A stretch of 64,000 bases of DNA from Bradyrhizobium tropiciagri (GTDB taxonomy: Bacteria > Pseudomonadota > Alphaproteobacteria > Rhizobiales > Xanthobacteraceae), in assembly GCF_018130505.1 (NCBI RefSeq), contig NZ_JAFCKH010000017.1:1-64000 (forward strand), written 5' to 3'. Shown here piece by piece: positions 1 to 7,760 of this stretch. A program made the position numbers and the translations under genes. The stretch's first letter is position 1. Every line of letters starts with the position of its first letter. The notes beneath the pieces were generated by a model, which was given only the letters and a program-made list of their open reading frames with translations, was not told the origin of the DNA and searched no databases.

Positions 1-19
1 AATCCCTGCACTATGAAGT

Positions 20-70
20 GTCGGCTATGTCCCCGAACACCCGTCGGTCATGTCCCCGGGCTGAACACTT
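20..70. other. possible insertion-sequence end remnant
   Basis: The nonamer ATGTCCCCG occurs at 27-35 and again at 50-58, a 23-base period, next to the left window edge. Repeated short motifs of this sort are found at the termini of some insertion sequences. No transposase frame is visible in the window, so this is only a guess that an element lies, or once lay, to the left. Confidence 0.2.
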
Positions 71-74
71 GACC

Positions 75-158
75 GGGTGATCCAGTATTCCAGAGGCAGC
101 AGTGCTGGAGCCGAGAGGCCGCGGCGTACTGGATCGCCCGGTCAAGCCGGGCGATGAC
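75..158. repeat. dispersed palindromic repeat, family 1, copy A
   Basis: This 84-base unit is almost identical to 7780-7863. It ends in a hairpin (GCCCGG TCAA CCGGGC core at about 137-153), and GGTGATCCAGTATTCC near its start is matched by TACTGGATCGCCC further on, so the unit as a whole is a folded palindrome. Bradyrhizobium and Rhodopseudomonas genomes carry many such intergenic elements. The first hairpin arm present in the other copy is degraded here. Confidence 0.75.
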
Positions 159-298
159 AGTTGTGGGTGGGGATCTAGCTGCGCATTCTCGCGACATGAT
201 TTGTCCGAGCTTTGCCAGTTGATTGCCGACACGCGCTTCGCGATAGTGCCGGGCAAGAAGCGGCACGACAAGTGCTGCCGGCAAGGAGGATCGAACGG

Positions 299-1276
299 AT
301 GAGGGCTGTGTTCGCCGGATCGTTTGCGGTCCGTCTGGTCGAGCCGGTGCGGCGGCGCTTGACGATTCCCTGCGAGATCGTCGCGGGCGACGAAGCTGCC
401 GTCGTTGATCAGCTCCGCGATGCCGATGTTCTCGTCTCGATGGCCTTCACGAAGGAACTCGCCGCCGCGGGAACGAAGTTGCGCCTGGTGCAGGTGCCGG
501 GCGCCGGCCTCGACCGCATCGACCGCTCGCAGCTGCGCCCCGGTCTGGCGCTCGCCAATGCCTTTGGCCACGAGGCCGGCATCGCCGAATATGTGATCGG
601 CAGCATGATCGCGCTGACGCGCAGCTTCCAGCGCATCGACCACGAGCTCAGGGCCGGCCGCTGGGAGAGCCAGTGGTCGATCGACACGCCGGCGCCGCCG
701 TTGTGGCCCGAGCTTGCCGGCAAGACGCTCGGCATTCTCGGCTTCGGACATATCGGCGAGGCGCTGGCGCGGCGCGCTCATGCGTTCGACATGAAGGTGT
801 GCGCCGTCAGGCGGCAGGCGCAAGCGAAAGTGCCGCGCGAGCTGATGTTCGTCGGCGGGCCGGAGCGGCTCGACGAACTGCTCGGTCTCTCCGACTACCT
901 CGCCATCACGCTGTCGCTGTCGTCGGAGACGCGCGATCTGCTCGATGCCCGCCGGCTCGCGCTGATGAAGCCGTCGGCCTATCTGATCAACGTGGCGCGC
1001 GCGGAAATCGTCAACGAGCAGGCGCTGTATGATGCGCTCGCGCAAGGGCGGCTGGCCGGCGCGGCGCTCGACGTCTGGTACCGCTATCCGACCGCGCCCG
1101 GCCTCACACCGCCATCAACGGCGCCGTTCCATACCCTCGGCAATGTAATCATGACGCCGCATGTCTCGGGCTGGACCGAGGGCATGCTGGAGGCGCGCGC
1201 CGGCATCATCGCCGGCAACATCGAGCGGACCGCGCGCGGCGAGCCGCCGCTCAACGCCATCGCTGACGCGCGCTGA
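299..1276 (+). CDS. D-2-hydroxyacid dehydrogenase family protein (NAD-binding)
   Basis: This 325-residue protein is a 2-hydroxyacid dehydrogenase-fold oxidoreductase, expected to interconvert a 2-hydroxy acid and a 2-keto acid with NAD(P) in the cytoplasm. The Rossmann motif GFGHIGEALA, the NVARAEIV strand carrying the catalytic Arg, and TPHVSG carrying the catalytic His are all present. The acidic residue usual in the DVF..EP segment is a Tyr (DVWYRYP), so substrate and even activity are open. The start at 299 is chosen for AAGGAGGA at 283-290; an upstream in-frame ATG at 212 has no such site. The gene is followed by a 375-base gap and then the transporter, so it may or may not share their promoter. 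Confidence 0.8.
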   Translation: MRAVFAGSFAVRLVEPVRRRLTIPCEIVAGDEAAVVDQLRDADVLVSMAFTKELAAAGTKLRLVQVPGAGLDRIDRSQLRPGLALANAFGHEAGIAEYVIGSMIALTRSFQRIDHELRAGRWESQWSIDTPAPPLWPELAGKTLGILGFGHIGEALARRAHAFDMKVCAVRRQAQAKVPRELMFVGGPERLDELLGLSDYLAITLSLSSETRDLLDARRLALMKPSAYLINVARAEIVNEQALYDALAQGRLAGAALDVWYRYPTAPGLTPPSTAPFHTLGNVIMTPHVSGWTEGMLEARAGIIAGNIERTARGEPPLNAIADAR

Positions 1277-1651
1277 TCGAAGTGTGTGCCGCATTGGCGA
1301 TGCGGATGGTGAACGGCGCACTGCTGGCACAAACTGTAACCGGTGTTCTCCGGACGAGAACAGCTTGGCGTTGTCATAACGGAACCTGATATCCGCAGTT
1401 TGTGCCAGCCGGCACGATGCGGCTCGAGCCGCGTGCCGGCGCTCGGCAATTGCCGGGCAACGCCGGCCGGTCTGTGCCCAAACCCACGCCACAGGCTGAT
1501 CAACTCTCCATCAGGATGGAAAATTACATAAGTAATATCAGTATTATAAGAGAAATTGTATGCAGAATACAAAATGTGCTTGTCGCATCGCTGTCATTCG
1601 CGCAGACTTCGCGCGGGCAGGACAAAACAAACTGCCGGAGAGGAGCGAAGC
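1277..1651. other. 375-base regulatory gap between dehydrogenase and permease genes
   Basis: No gene is supported here. The gap holds a 14-bp inverted repeat (1323-1336 with 1396-1409), a hairpin TGTTCTC-CGGAC-GAGAACA at 1344-1362 inside it, and an unusually A/T-rich patch at about 1516-1577 that carries an operator-like palindrome. The A/T-rich patch is the likeliest promoter region for the permease gene at 1652. Confidence 0.6.
1556..1572. promoter_or_regulatory. palindromic operator candidate for the GntR/FCD regulator
   Basis: TTGTAT-GCAGA-ATACAA is a perfect 6-bp inverted repeat with a 5-base spacer in the A/T-rich patch upstream of the permease gene. FCD-type GntR regulators commonly bind short palindromes of this kind (TTGTAT/ATACAA-like half sites), and such a regulator is encoded at 3835. 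A second inverted repeat, ATTAC-ATAA-GTAAT, lies at 1523-1536. The pairing of site and regulator is inference. Confidence 0.5.
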
Positions 1652-2956
1652 ATGAGCGAACAGGTGTCCACCATCGCAATGACGGACGCGGCAAGGCCAA
1701 GCGGCGTGCGCTGGAAGATCTTCCTGCTGATGCTGTTCCTCATTTCCATCAACTACATCGATCGCGCCTCGTTGTCGGTCGCGATGCCGCTGATCGCCAA
1801 GGAGTTCGACATCGACCCGGCGATGCAGGGCCTGATCCTGAGCTCGTTCTTCTGGACCTACGCCTTCATGCAGGTGCCGGGTGGCATGCTGGCCGATCGC
1901 TACAAGCCGCGCGTCGTGATCGCCGCGGCGACGTTCTTCTGGGGTGCATTCCAGGCGCTCGCCGCGATCTCGACCAGCTGGTTCCTGCTGCTGCTGACCC
2001 GGCTCGGCCTCGGCGCATCCGAGGCGCCGATCTATCCGGCCGGCGGCAAGCTCAATGCGATCTGGATGACGCAGACTGAGCGCGGCCGCGGCGCCACCCT
2101 GCTGGACGGCGGCGCGCCGCTCGGTGCAGCGCTCGGGGCGATCGTGATCGCCTGGCTGATCGCGGCGTTCGACTCCTGGCGCATGGCGTTCGTCATCGCC
2201 GGTGTCGGCACCATGCTGTGCGGCCTGTGGGCCTGGTACTACATCCGCAACGCGCCGCGCGAGCATCCGTCGGTCAACGAGGCGGAAGCGCGCTATCTCG
2301 AGGAGGCGCATGCGATCGAGGATGCCGCGACGCCGGCGCCGTCGGGCGCGGGCTGGATGGCCTATTTCCGCTTCCGCTCGGTGTGGTGCATGTGCCTCGG
2401 CTGGATGTTCTTCAACACCACCTTCTACGGGCTGCTGACCTGGATGCCGAACTACCTGTTCAAGGTCCATGGCTTCGACATCAAGACGCTCGGCGGCGCG
2501 TCCTTCATCATCTTCTTCGCCGGCTTCGTCGGCGAACTGGTCGGCGGCTGGATCGGCGACGGCTGGCGGGCGAGGGGCGGGTCGCCGAACATGGTGTTCC
2601 GCACCCTGTTCGGCATCGCCGCGGTGATGGCGACGGTCTCGATCTTCCTCGTCGCCTACGTCACCAATCCGGTCGCCGTCGTCGTGCTGCTGTCGACCAC
2701 GCTGTTCTTCCTGCGCTGGTGCGGCATGTACTGGGCGATCCCGTCGGCGCTGGCCGGCCGCGGAAAGTCCGGCTTCCTCGGCGGCTGCATGAATCTCGGC
2801 GGCAACATCGCCGGCATCACGACGCCGCTGATCGTCGGCTTCATCGTGCAGGCCACTGGCTCCTACTTCCTGGCGCTGATGTATTTCGCCGCCGCCGGCA
2901 TTGCGCTGTTGATCAGTTCGACGCTGATCGATTACAGCCGCAAGCTGCCGGTGTAG
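1652..2956 (+). CDS. MFS transporter, anion:cation symporter type
   Basis: This 434-residue inner-membrane permease has about twelve hydrophobic segments. Near the N-terminus NYIDRASLSVAMP is the signature region of the anion:cation symporter branch (phthalate, galactonate, glucarate and similar acids), followed by the MFS loop GGMLADRYKPR. It probably imports an organic anion in symport with protons. The start at 1652 has GGAGAGGAG at 1637-1645. It lies upstream of, and co-oriented with, the isomerase/regulator/hydantoinase genes, which suggests it imports their substrate. The exact substrate cannot be read from the sequence. Confidence 0.85.
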   Translation: MSEQVSTIAMTDAARPSGVRWKIFLLMLFLISINYIDRASLSVAMPLIAKEFDIDPAMQGLILSSFFWTYAFMQVPGGMLADRYKPRVVIAAATFFWGAFQALAAISTSWFLLLLTRLGLGASEAPIYPAGGKLNAIWMTQTERGRGATLLDGGAPLGAALGAIVIAWLIAAFDSWRMAFVIAGVGTMLCGLWAWYYIRNAPREHPSVNEAEARYLEEAHAIEDAATPAPSGAGWMAYFRFRSVWCMCLGWMFFNTTFYGLLTWMPNYLFKVHGFDIKTLGGASFIIFFAGFVGELVGGWIGDGWRARGGSPNMVFRTLFGIAAVMATVSIFLVAYVTNPVAVVVLLSTTLFFLRWCGMYWAIPSALAGRGKSGFLGGCMNLGGNIAGITTPLIVGFIVQATGSYFLALMYFAAAGIALLISSTLIDYSRKLPV

Positions 2957-2958
2957 AA

Positions 2959-3004
2959 GCATGATCCGGAAAAGTGCGAAGCGGTTTTCCGATAAAGATC
3001 ATGC
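2959..3004. repeat. dispersed palindromic repeat, family 2 (GCATGATC...GATCATGC)
   Basis: GCATGATC (2959-2966) pairs with GATCATGC (2997-3004), and the inner CGGAAAA pairs with TTTTCCG. This short element is a familiar intergenic repeat type in Bradyrhizobium. It begins three bases after the permease stop codon, so it will be part of the transcript if the genes are co-transcribed. Confidence 0.7.
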
Positions 3005-3014
3005 TCACCGTAAC

Positions 3015-3040
3015 GGCCGAGCCTCGAAGGAGGCTCGGCC
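3015..3040 (+). terminator. stem-loop between permease and isomerase-like genes
   Basis: GGCCGAGCCTC-GAAG-GAGGCTCGGCC is a perfect 11-bp stem with a 4-base loop, ending 18 bases before the next start codon. No T-run follows, so it may be a processing or mRNA-stability element, or a partial attenuator, rather than a true intrinsic terminator. Confidence 0.45.
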
Positions 3041-3058
3041 CGTCAATGAGGCCAACGA

Positions 3059-3838
3059 ATGATGCGTCCTATCAGGCTCGGCATGCTGACGCCGTCCTCG
3101 AACACCGCGCTCGAGCCGATCACCTGTGCGATGCTGGCCGGCATCGATGACGTCTCGGCGCATTTCTCGCGCTTCAAGGTGACGGAGATCGCGCTGTCCG
3201 AGGCCGCGCTGCGCCAGTTCGACGCCAGCGAGATCCTGCGCGCCGCCGAGCTGCTGGCGCATGCCAAGGTCGACGTGATCGCCTGGAACGGCACCTCGGC
3301 GAGCTGGCTCGGCTTCGACCGTGACGAGAGATTGTGCGAGCAGATCACGGCGGCGACGGGGATCAAGGCCTGCACCACCGTGCTGGCCTATCGCGACCTG
3401 CTGCGGCGGATCGGCGCAAAGCGTATCGGGCTGGTGACGCCGTATCGCAAGGACGTGCAGGCCAGGATCATCGCCAACTGGAATTCGGAAGGGCTCAATT
3501 GCTTTGCCGAGCGGCATCTGTCGCTGCAGGACAATTTCTCCTTTGCCGAGGTCAGCGAGGCCGAAGTGGCAAAGCTGATCGAGGAGGTCGTGCGCGCGGG
3601 CTGCGATGCCGCCGTCGTGCTCTGCACCAACATGCGGGGCGCCGGTGCCGCCGAGCGGCTGGAGCGCTGCTACGGCGTCCCCGTGCTCGATTCGATCGCC
3701 GTGACGCTCTGGGCGTGCCTGCTTGCGACCGGCTACGATCCGTCGCGGATTCGCGGGTGGGGCAGCCTGTTCACAAATCCGGATCTGCGGGCGGCTGCCG
3801 CGACACTCATCGATGCAAAGGATAAGGGCCAGTCGTGA
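3059..3838 (+). CDS. Asp/Glu racemase superfamily protein, arylmalonate decarboxylase/maleate isomerase-like
   Basis: This 259-residue cytoplasmic enzyme belongs to the maleate isomerase/arylmalonate decarboxylase branch of the Asp/Glu racemase superfamily. TPSSNTALEP (residues 11-20) is the family N-terminal motif. The first catalytic loop reads WNGTSASW (G78-T79-S80) where two-cysteine isomerases have a Cys, and the second loop keeps one Cys (VVLCTNMRG, C189). One Cys plus a GTS loop is the pattern of arylmalonate decarboxylase, where the GTS loop helps bind a carboxylate. Start 3059 or the next ATG (3062) are both possible. The stop overlaps the GTG start of the regulator gene. It could be a decarboxylase of a malonate-type intermediate; the substrate is unknown. 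Confidence 0.75.
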   Translation: MMRPIRLGMLTPSSNTALEPITCAMLAGIDDVSAHFSRFKVTEIALSEAALRQFDASEILRAAELLAHAKVDVIAWNGTSASWLGFDRDERLCEQITAATGIKACTTVLAYRDLLRRIGAKRIGLVTPYRKDVQARIIANWNSEGLNCFAERHLSLQDNFSFAEVSEAEVAKLIEEVVRAGCDAAVVLCTNMRGAGAAERLERCYGVPVLDSIAVTLWACLLATGYDPSRIRGWGSLFTNPDLRAAAATLIDAKDKGQS

Positions 3839-4632
3839 CCGAGACCGAGACGACGAGGCGCAGGAAGGACCCGAAGCCGCCGCGCGCCATGACGGCGCAG
3901 CAGCGGCGGCGCCTGCGCGTGCCGCGGACGGGCCTGCACGAGCAGGCGGCGGCGCGGCTGCGCACCATGATCGTGCGCGGCGAGCTGTCGCCCGGACAGC
4001 AATTGGGCGAGGCGGATCTATCCGACGCGCTCGGCATCTCGCGCACTCCGCTGCGCGAGGCGTTGAAGCAGCTGGCGAGCGAGGGCCTCGTCGAACTGCG
4101 GCTCAACCGCAGCGCGATGGTGGCGCCGTTCCGGCGTGCCGAGCTGACCGAATTGTTCGAGGCGGTCAGCGGCATCGAGCGCTGCGCCGCCGAGCTCGCG
4201 GCCGTCCGCATGGAGGCCGGCGACTTCGAGCAGCTCGAGGCGCTGCAGGACAGGATCGAACGGCATCACGGCCGCGGCGAACTGCGCGAGTATTTCCAGA
4301 CCAACCAGCAGATCCATTCCGCGATCGTCGGCTTCGCCCGCAATGCCGTGCTGAAGGCGACGCACGAGGCGCTGCTGGCGCGGGCGGAACGGGCGCGCTT
4401 CTTCGCGTTGTCGGTGCTCGGGCGCTGGGATGAATCGGTGCGCGAGCACCAGGAGATTCTCTCGGCGCTGCGGGATCGCGATGCCGTGCGTGCCGGGCAG
4501 GTGCTGGCGCATCACGTGCGCCGCACCGGCGAGATCGTCGCCGAGACGCTGGACGAGAAGGCGGATGCTGCGGCTGCGCCCGAGGTGGCGGCGAAGTCGC
4601 GTGGCCGCAAGACGGGGAAGGCCGGACGATGA
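3835..4632 (+). CDS. GntR family transcriptional regulator with FCD domain
   Basis: This 265-residue DNA-binding protein has an N-terminal winged helix (about residues 30-95), including LSDALGISRTPLREALKQL, and a C-terminal all-helical FCD ligand-binding domain with the usual His/Asp-rich helices (ERHHGRGE, QIHSAIVGFARN, VREHQEILSALRDRD, AHHVRRTGE). The N- and C-terminal tails are very basic. The start is GTG at 3835, overlapping the previous stop as GTGA; its own stop overlaps the next start as ATGA. It probably represses the surrounding catabolic operon and is released by the substrate or an intermediate. A candidate operator lies at 1556-1572. Confidence 0.88.
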   Translation: MTETETTRRRKDPKPPRAMTAQQRRRLRVPRTGLHEQAAARLRTMIVRGELSPGQQLGEADLSDALGISRTPLREALKQLASEGLVELRLNRSAMVAPFRRAELTELFEAVSGIERCAAELAAVRMEAGDFEQLEALQDRIERHHGRGELREYFQTNQQIHSAIVGFARNAVLKATHEALLARAERARFFALSVLGRWDESVREHQEILSALRDRDAVRAGQVLAHHVRRTGEIVAETLDEKADAAAAPEVAAKSRGRKTGKAGR

Positions 4633-5393
4633 GGATTCTGCTGCTCAATCCCAACACGACATCGGCGGTGACCGAGCTGCTGCACGCCGCCGGAAGCAAG
4701 GTGGCATCTGAAGGCACCGAGCTGGTGCCGGCGACCGCCTCGCGCGGCGTGCCTTATATTGCGACCCGCGCCGAGGCGCAGATCGGCGGCGCGATCGCGC
4801 TGGAAATGCTGGCCGAGGCCGGCGATACCATCGATGCCGCCGTGATCGCCGCATTCGGCGATCCCGGCCTGTTCGGCGCGCGCGAGCTGTTCGCGTTTCC
4901 GGTCGTCGGTCTCGCTGAAGCCGCGATGCTCACCGCCTGCATGGTCGGACGGCGGTTCTCGATCGTCACCTTCGCCGGCGCGCTGGCGCCCTGGTACGAG
5001 GAATGCGTCGCGATGCACGGCCTCGGTGCACGCTGCGCCGGCGTCCGTGCGCTGAACGGTGCGTTCCAGTCGATCTCGGACGTGCAGGGCGAGAAGGAGG
5101 ACCTGCTGGTCGATCTCGCCAACCGCGCAGTCGACGAGGACAAGGCCGATGTCGTGATCCTGTCCGGCGCGCCGCTCGCCGGGCTGGCGGCCAAGGTCCG
5201 CGACCGCATTCCGGTTCCCGTGATCGACCCGGTCGCGGCCGCGGTGCGCCAGGCGGAGACGCTCGCCGTGCTCAGGCCGCGCAAGGCGATCGCCGGCACC
5301 TTCCGCCGGCCGGACCCCAAGCCGACGCGCGGGCTGGCGGAGCCGCTCGCCGCAATCATCGAACATCGCTCACCGAAGGAAGGAGCCCGCTGA
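4629..5393 (+). CDS. hydantoin racemase-like protein lacking both catalytic cysteines
   Basis: This 254-residue member of the Asp/Glu/hydantoin racemase family is recognised by ILLLNPNTT (residues 3-11), AAFGDPGL (74-81) and ILSGAPLAG (177-185). True hydantoin racemases use two cysteines, one in the (A)CFGDPG loop and one in the (G)CAG loop; here they are replaced by Ala75 and by Ala181 or Gly180. Racemisation by the two-base cysteine mechanism is therefore not expected. It may perform a different reaction, or bind rather than convert. It overlaps the regulator gene by four bases and the hydantoinase gene by one, so it is translated with both. Confidence 0.75.
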   Translation: MRILLLNPNTTSAVTELLHAAGSKVASEGTELVPATASRGVPYIATRAEAQIGGAIALEMLAEAGDTIDAAVIAAFGDPGLFGARELFAFPVVGLAEAAMLTACMVGRRFSIVTFAGALAPWYEECVAMHGLGARCAGVRALNGAFQSISDVQGEKEDLLVDLANRAVDEDKADVVILSGAPLAGLAAKVRDRIPVPVIDPVAAAVRQAETLAVLRPRKAIAGTFRRPDPKPTRGLAEPLAAIIEHRSPKEGAR

Positions 5394-6805
5394 TGGCCTT
5401 CGACACCATCATCCGCGGCGGCACCGTGGTCACCGCTGCCGACACCTTTGCGTGCGATGTCGGCATTCGCGACGGCAAGATCGCGGCGCTCGGGCAGGAT
5501 CTCGGCACGGCCGCTGAAATCATCGATGCGACCGACCGGCTGGTGCTGCCGGGCGGCATCGACAGCCACGTCCATTTCGCGCAGCCGTCGGGCGAGGGCA
5601 TCGTGATGGCCGACGGCTTTGCCACCGGCACGCGCTCAGCGGCGTTCGGCGGCAACACCACCGTGCTGCCGTTCTGTTTACAGGAGAAGGGCCAGACGCT
5701 GCGCGAGGCGCTCAAGCAGTACCATGCGCTGGCGGAAGGCGAATGCCATGTCGACGTCGCCTTCCATCTGATCGTCACCGACCCGACCGAGCATGTGCTC
5801 GGCCAGGAACTGCCGGCGCTGGTCGAGGACGGCTACACCTCGCTGAAAGTGTTCATGACCTATGAGGGCTTGGCGCTGTCGGACCGCGAGCTGCTGGAGA
5901 CCATGTCGGTGGCGCGCGAGACCGGCGCGATGCTGATGGTGCATGCGGAGAATTTCGACGCGATCCGCTTCCTCACCGACCGGCTCGAGCGTGCCGGCAA
6001 CACCGCGCCGCGCTTTCACGCCACCTCGCGGCCGATCCCGGTCGAGCGTGAGGCGACGCACCGCGCCATCTCGCTCTCCGAGCTGGTCGACGTTCCCATC
6101 ATGATCGTGCACGTCTCGAACCGCGAGGCGATGGAGGAGATCCGCCGCGCCCAGCAGCGCGGGCTGCGCGTGATGGGCGAGACCTGTCCGCAATACCTGA
6201 TGTTGACCGAGAGGGATCTCGACCAGCTCAACATGGAAGGCGCCAAGTACGTCTGCTCGCCGCCGCCGCGCGATGTCGCGAGCCAGAAGGCGTGCTGGGA
6301 AGGCCTGCAGCAGAAGGTGTTCTCGGTATTCTCGTCGGACCATTGCCCGTTCCGCTACGACGATCCGGAAGGAAAGCTGGCGCCGAAGGGCCGCACCAGC
6401 TTCCGCTGGGTGCCGAACGGCATCCCCGGCGTCGCGGCGCGGCTGCCGATCCTGTTCTCCGAGGGCGTCGTGAAGGGGCGGATCGATCTCAACAGCTTCG
6501 TCGCCTTCAGCGCCACCAACCACGCCAAGATCTACGGGCTCTATCCGCGCAAGGGCACCATCGCGGTCGGCTCGGACGCCGACATCGCGCTGTGGGATCC
6601 CAGGCGCAAGGTGACGATCCGCCACGAGCTGATCCACGACGGCTCGGACTATACGCCGTATGAAGGCCTCGAAGTCACCGGCTGGCCGGTTATGACCATG
6701 GTGCGCGGCAAGGTCGTCGTCGACGACGGCAGGCTGGTCGGCGCCAAGGGCCACGGCACATATCTGCCGCGCGCCAAGCCGCCGGCGGCGGCGACCATCC
6801 CGTAA
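5393..6805 (+). CDS. dihydropyrimidinase / D-hydantoinase family cyclic amidohydrolase
   Basis: This 470-residue enzyme of the amidohydrolase superfamily opens cyclic imide or amide rings such as dihydropyrimidines and hydantoins. All binuclear metal ligands can be placed: H59 and H61 in DSHVHF, the carbamylated K152 in SLKVFMTY, H184 in MVHAEN, H240 in IVHVSN and D316 in SSDHCPF. Its length matches the family. The ATG at 5393 shares a base with the previous stop (TGATG), with AAGGAAGGAG at 5376-5385 inside the upstream gene. Together with the racemase-like and decarboxylase-like neighbours it suggests degradation of a ring compound. The true ring substrate cannot be told from sequence. Confidence 0.88.
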   Translation: MAFDTIIRGGTVVTAADTFACDVGIRDGKIAALGQDLGTAAEIIDATDRLVLPGGIDSHVHFAQPSGEGIVMADGFATGTRSAAFGGNTTVLPFCLQEKGQTLREALKQYHALAEGECHVDVAFHLIVTDPTEHVLGQELPALVEDGYTSLKVFMTYEGLALSDRELLETMSVARETGAMLMVHAENFDAIRFLTDRLERAGNTAPRFHATSRPIPVEREATHRAISLSELVDVPIMIVHVSNREAMEEIRRAQQRGLRVMGETCPQYLMLTERDLDQLNMEGAKYVCSPPPRDVASQKACWEGLQQKVFSVFSSDHCPFRYDDPEGKLAPKGRTSFRWVPNGIPGVAARLPILFSEGVVKGRIDLNSFVAFSATNHAKIYGLYPRKGTIAVGSDADIALWDPRRKVTIRHELIHDGSDYTPYEGLEVTGWPVMTMVRGKVVVDDGRLVGAKGHGTYLPRAKPPAAATIP

Positions 6806-6832
6806 CACGAACAAAGAAGGCAGGAGATCAAC

Positions 6833-7717
6833 ATGCCCCATGCGACGACGGACGACGGCGTACGCCTCTATTTCGAGGAGACCGGGTCGGGCCAGCCGGT
6901 GATCCTGGTGCACGAGTTCGCCGGCGATCTGCGCAGCTACGAGCCGCAGATGCGGCATTTCGGCAAGCGCTATCGCACCATCGCCTACAATGCGCGCGGC
7001 TTCCCGCCGTCGGACGTGCCGGAGCAGGTCGCGTCCTATTCGCAGGCGCGCGCGGCCGACGATATCCTGGCGGTGCTCGACCACATCGGCGCCGAGAAGG
7101 CGCACATCGTCGGCCTGTCGATGGGCGGCTTTGCGACGCTGCATTTCGGCATCCGCCACCATGCGCGGGCGCTGTCGCTGTGCATCGGCGGCTGCGGCTA
7201 CGGCGCCGAGCTCGACAAGCGCGAGACGTTTCGCGCCGAGGCCGACGTCATCGCGGCCACGATCCGCAAGGACGGCATGCCGGCGTTCGCCGAGCGCTAC
7301 GCCTTCGGGCCGACCCGCGTGCAGTACGAGAACAAGGATCCGCGCGGCCACGCCGAGTTCAAGGCGATGCTGGCAGAACATTCCGCGGTGGGATCGGCCA
7401 ACACCCAGCAGGGCGTGCAGAAGGAGCGGCCCTCGCTCTACACGCTGACCGACGAGATGAAGCGCATCACGGTGCCGACGCTGGTCATCACCGGCGACGA
7501 GGACTGGCCGTGCCTGCTGCCGGGCATCCTGATGAAGCAGAACATTCCGTCGGCCGCGCTTGCGGTGATGCCGAACTGCGGCCACGCCATCAACATCGAG
7601 GAGCCCGACGAGTACAACAGGATCGTCGGCGACTTCCTCGCGCAGGTCGAGAGCGGCCGCTGGCCGATGCGCGATCCGCGCGCCGTCAGCGCCTCGATCA
7701 CGGGAATGAAGGACTAG
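6833..7717 (+). CDS. alpha/beta hydrolase
   Basis: This 294-residue alpha/beta-hydrolase-fold protein has the nucleophile elbow GLSMGGF (Ser96), the oxyanion segment VHEFAGD after the second strand, a late acid in TGDEDWP, and the catalytic His in PNCGHAIN. It resembles carboxylesterases or C-C/amide hydrolases of catabolic operons such as 3-oxoadipate enol-lactonase relatives. It begins 27 bases after the hydantoinase stop with AGGAG at 6821-6825. As the last gene of the operon it could hydrolyse the ring-opened product. No signal peptide is seen, so it is probably cytoplasmic. Confidence 0.82.
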   Translation: MPHATTDDGVRLYFEETGSGQPVILVHEFAGDLRSYEPQMRHFGKRYRTIAYNARGFPPSDVPEQVASYSQARAADDILAVLDHIGAEKAHIVGLSMGGFATLHFGIRHHARALSLCIGGCGYGAELDKRETFRAEADVIAATIRKDGMPAFAERYAFGPTRVQYENKDPRGHAEFKAMLAEHSAVGSANTQQGVQKERPSLYTLTDEMKRITVPTLVITGDEDWPCLLPGILMKQNIPSAALAVMPNCGHAINIEEPDEYNRIVGDFLAQVESGRWPMRDPRAVSASITGMKD

Positions 7718-7760
7718 GTTCGCACGGAGTTAGTTGCGCGATTCCCCGCATACATTACGG

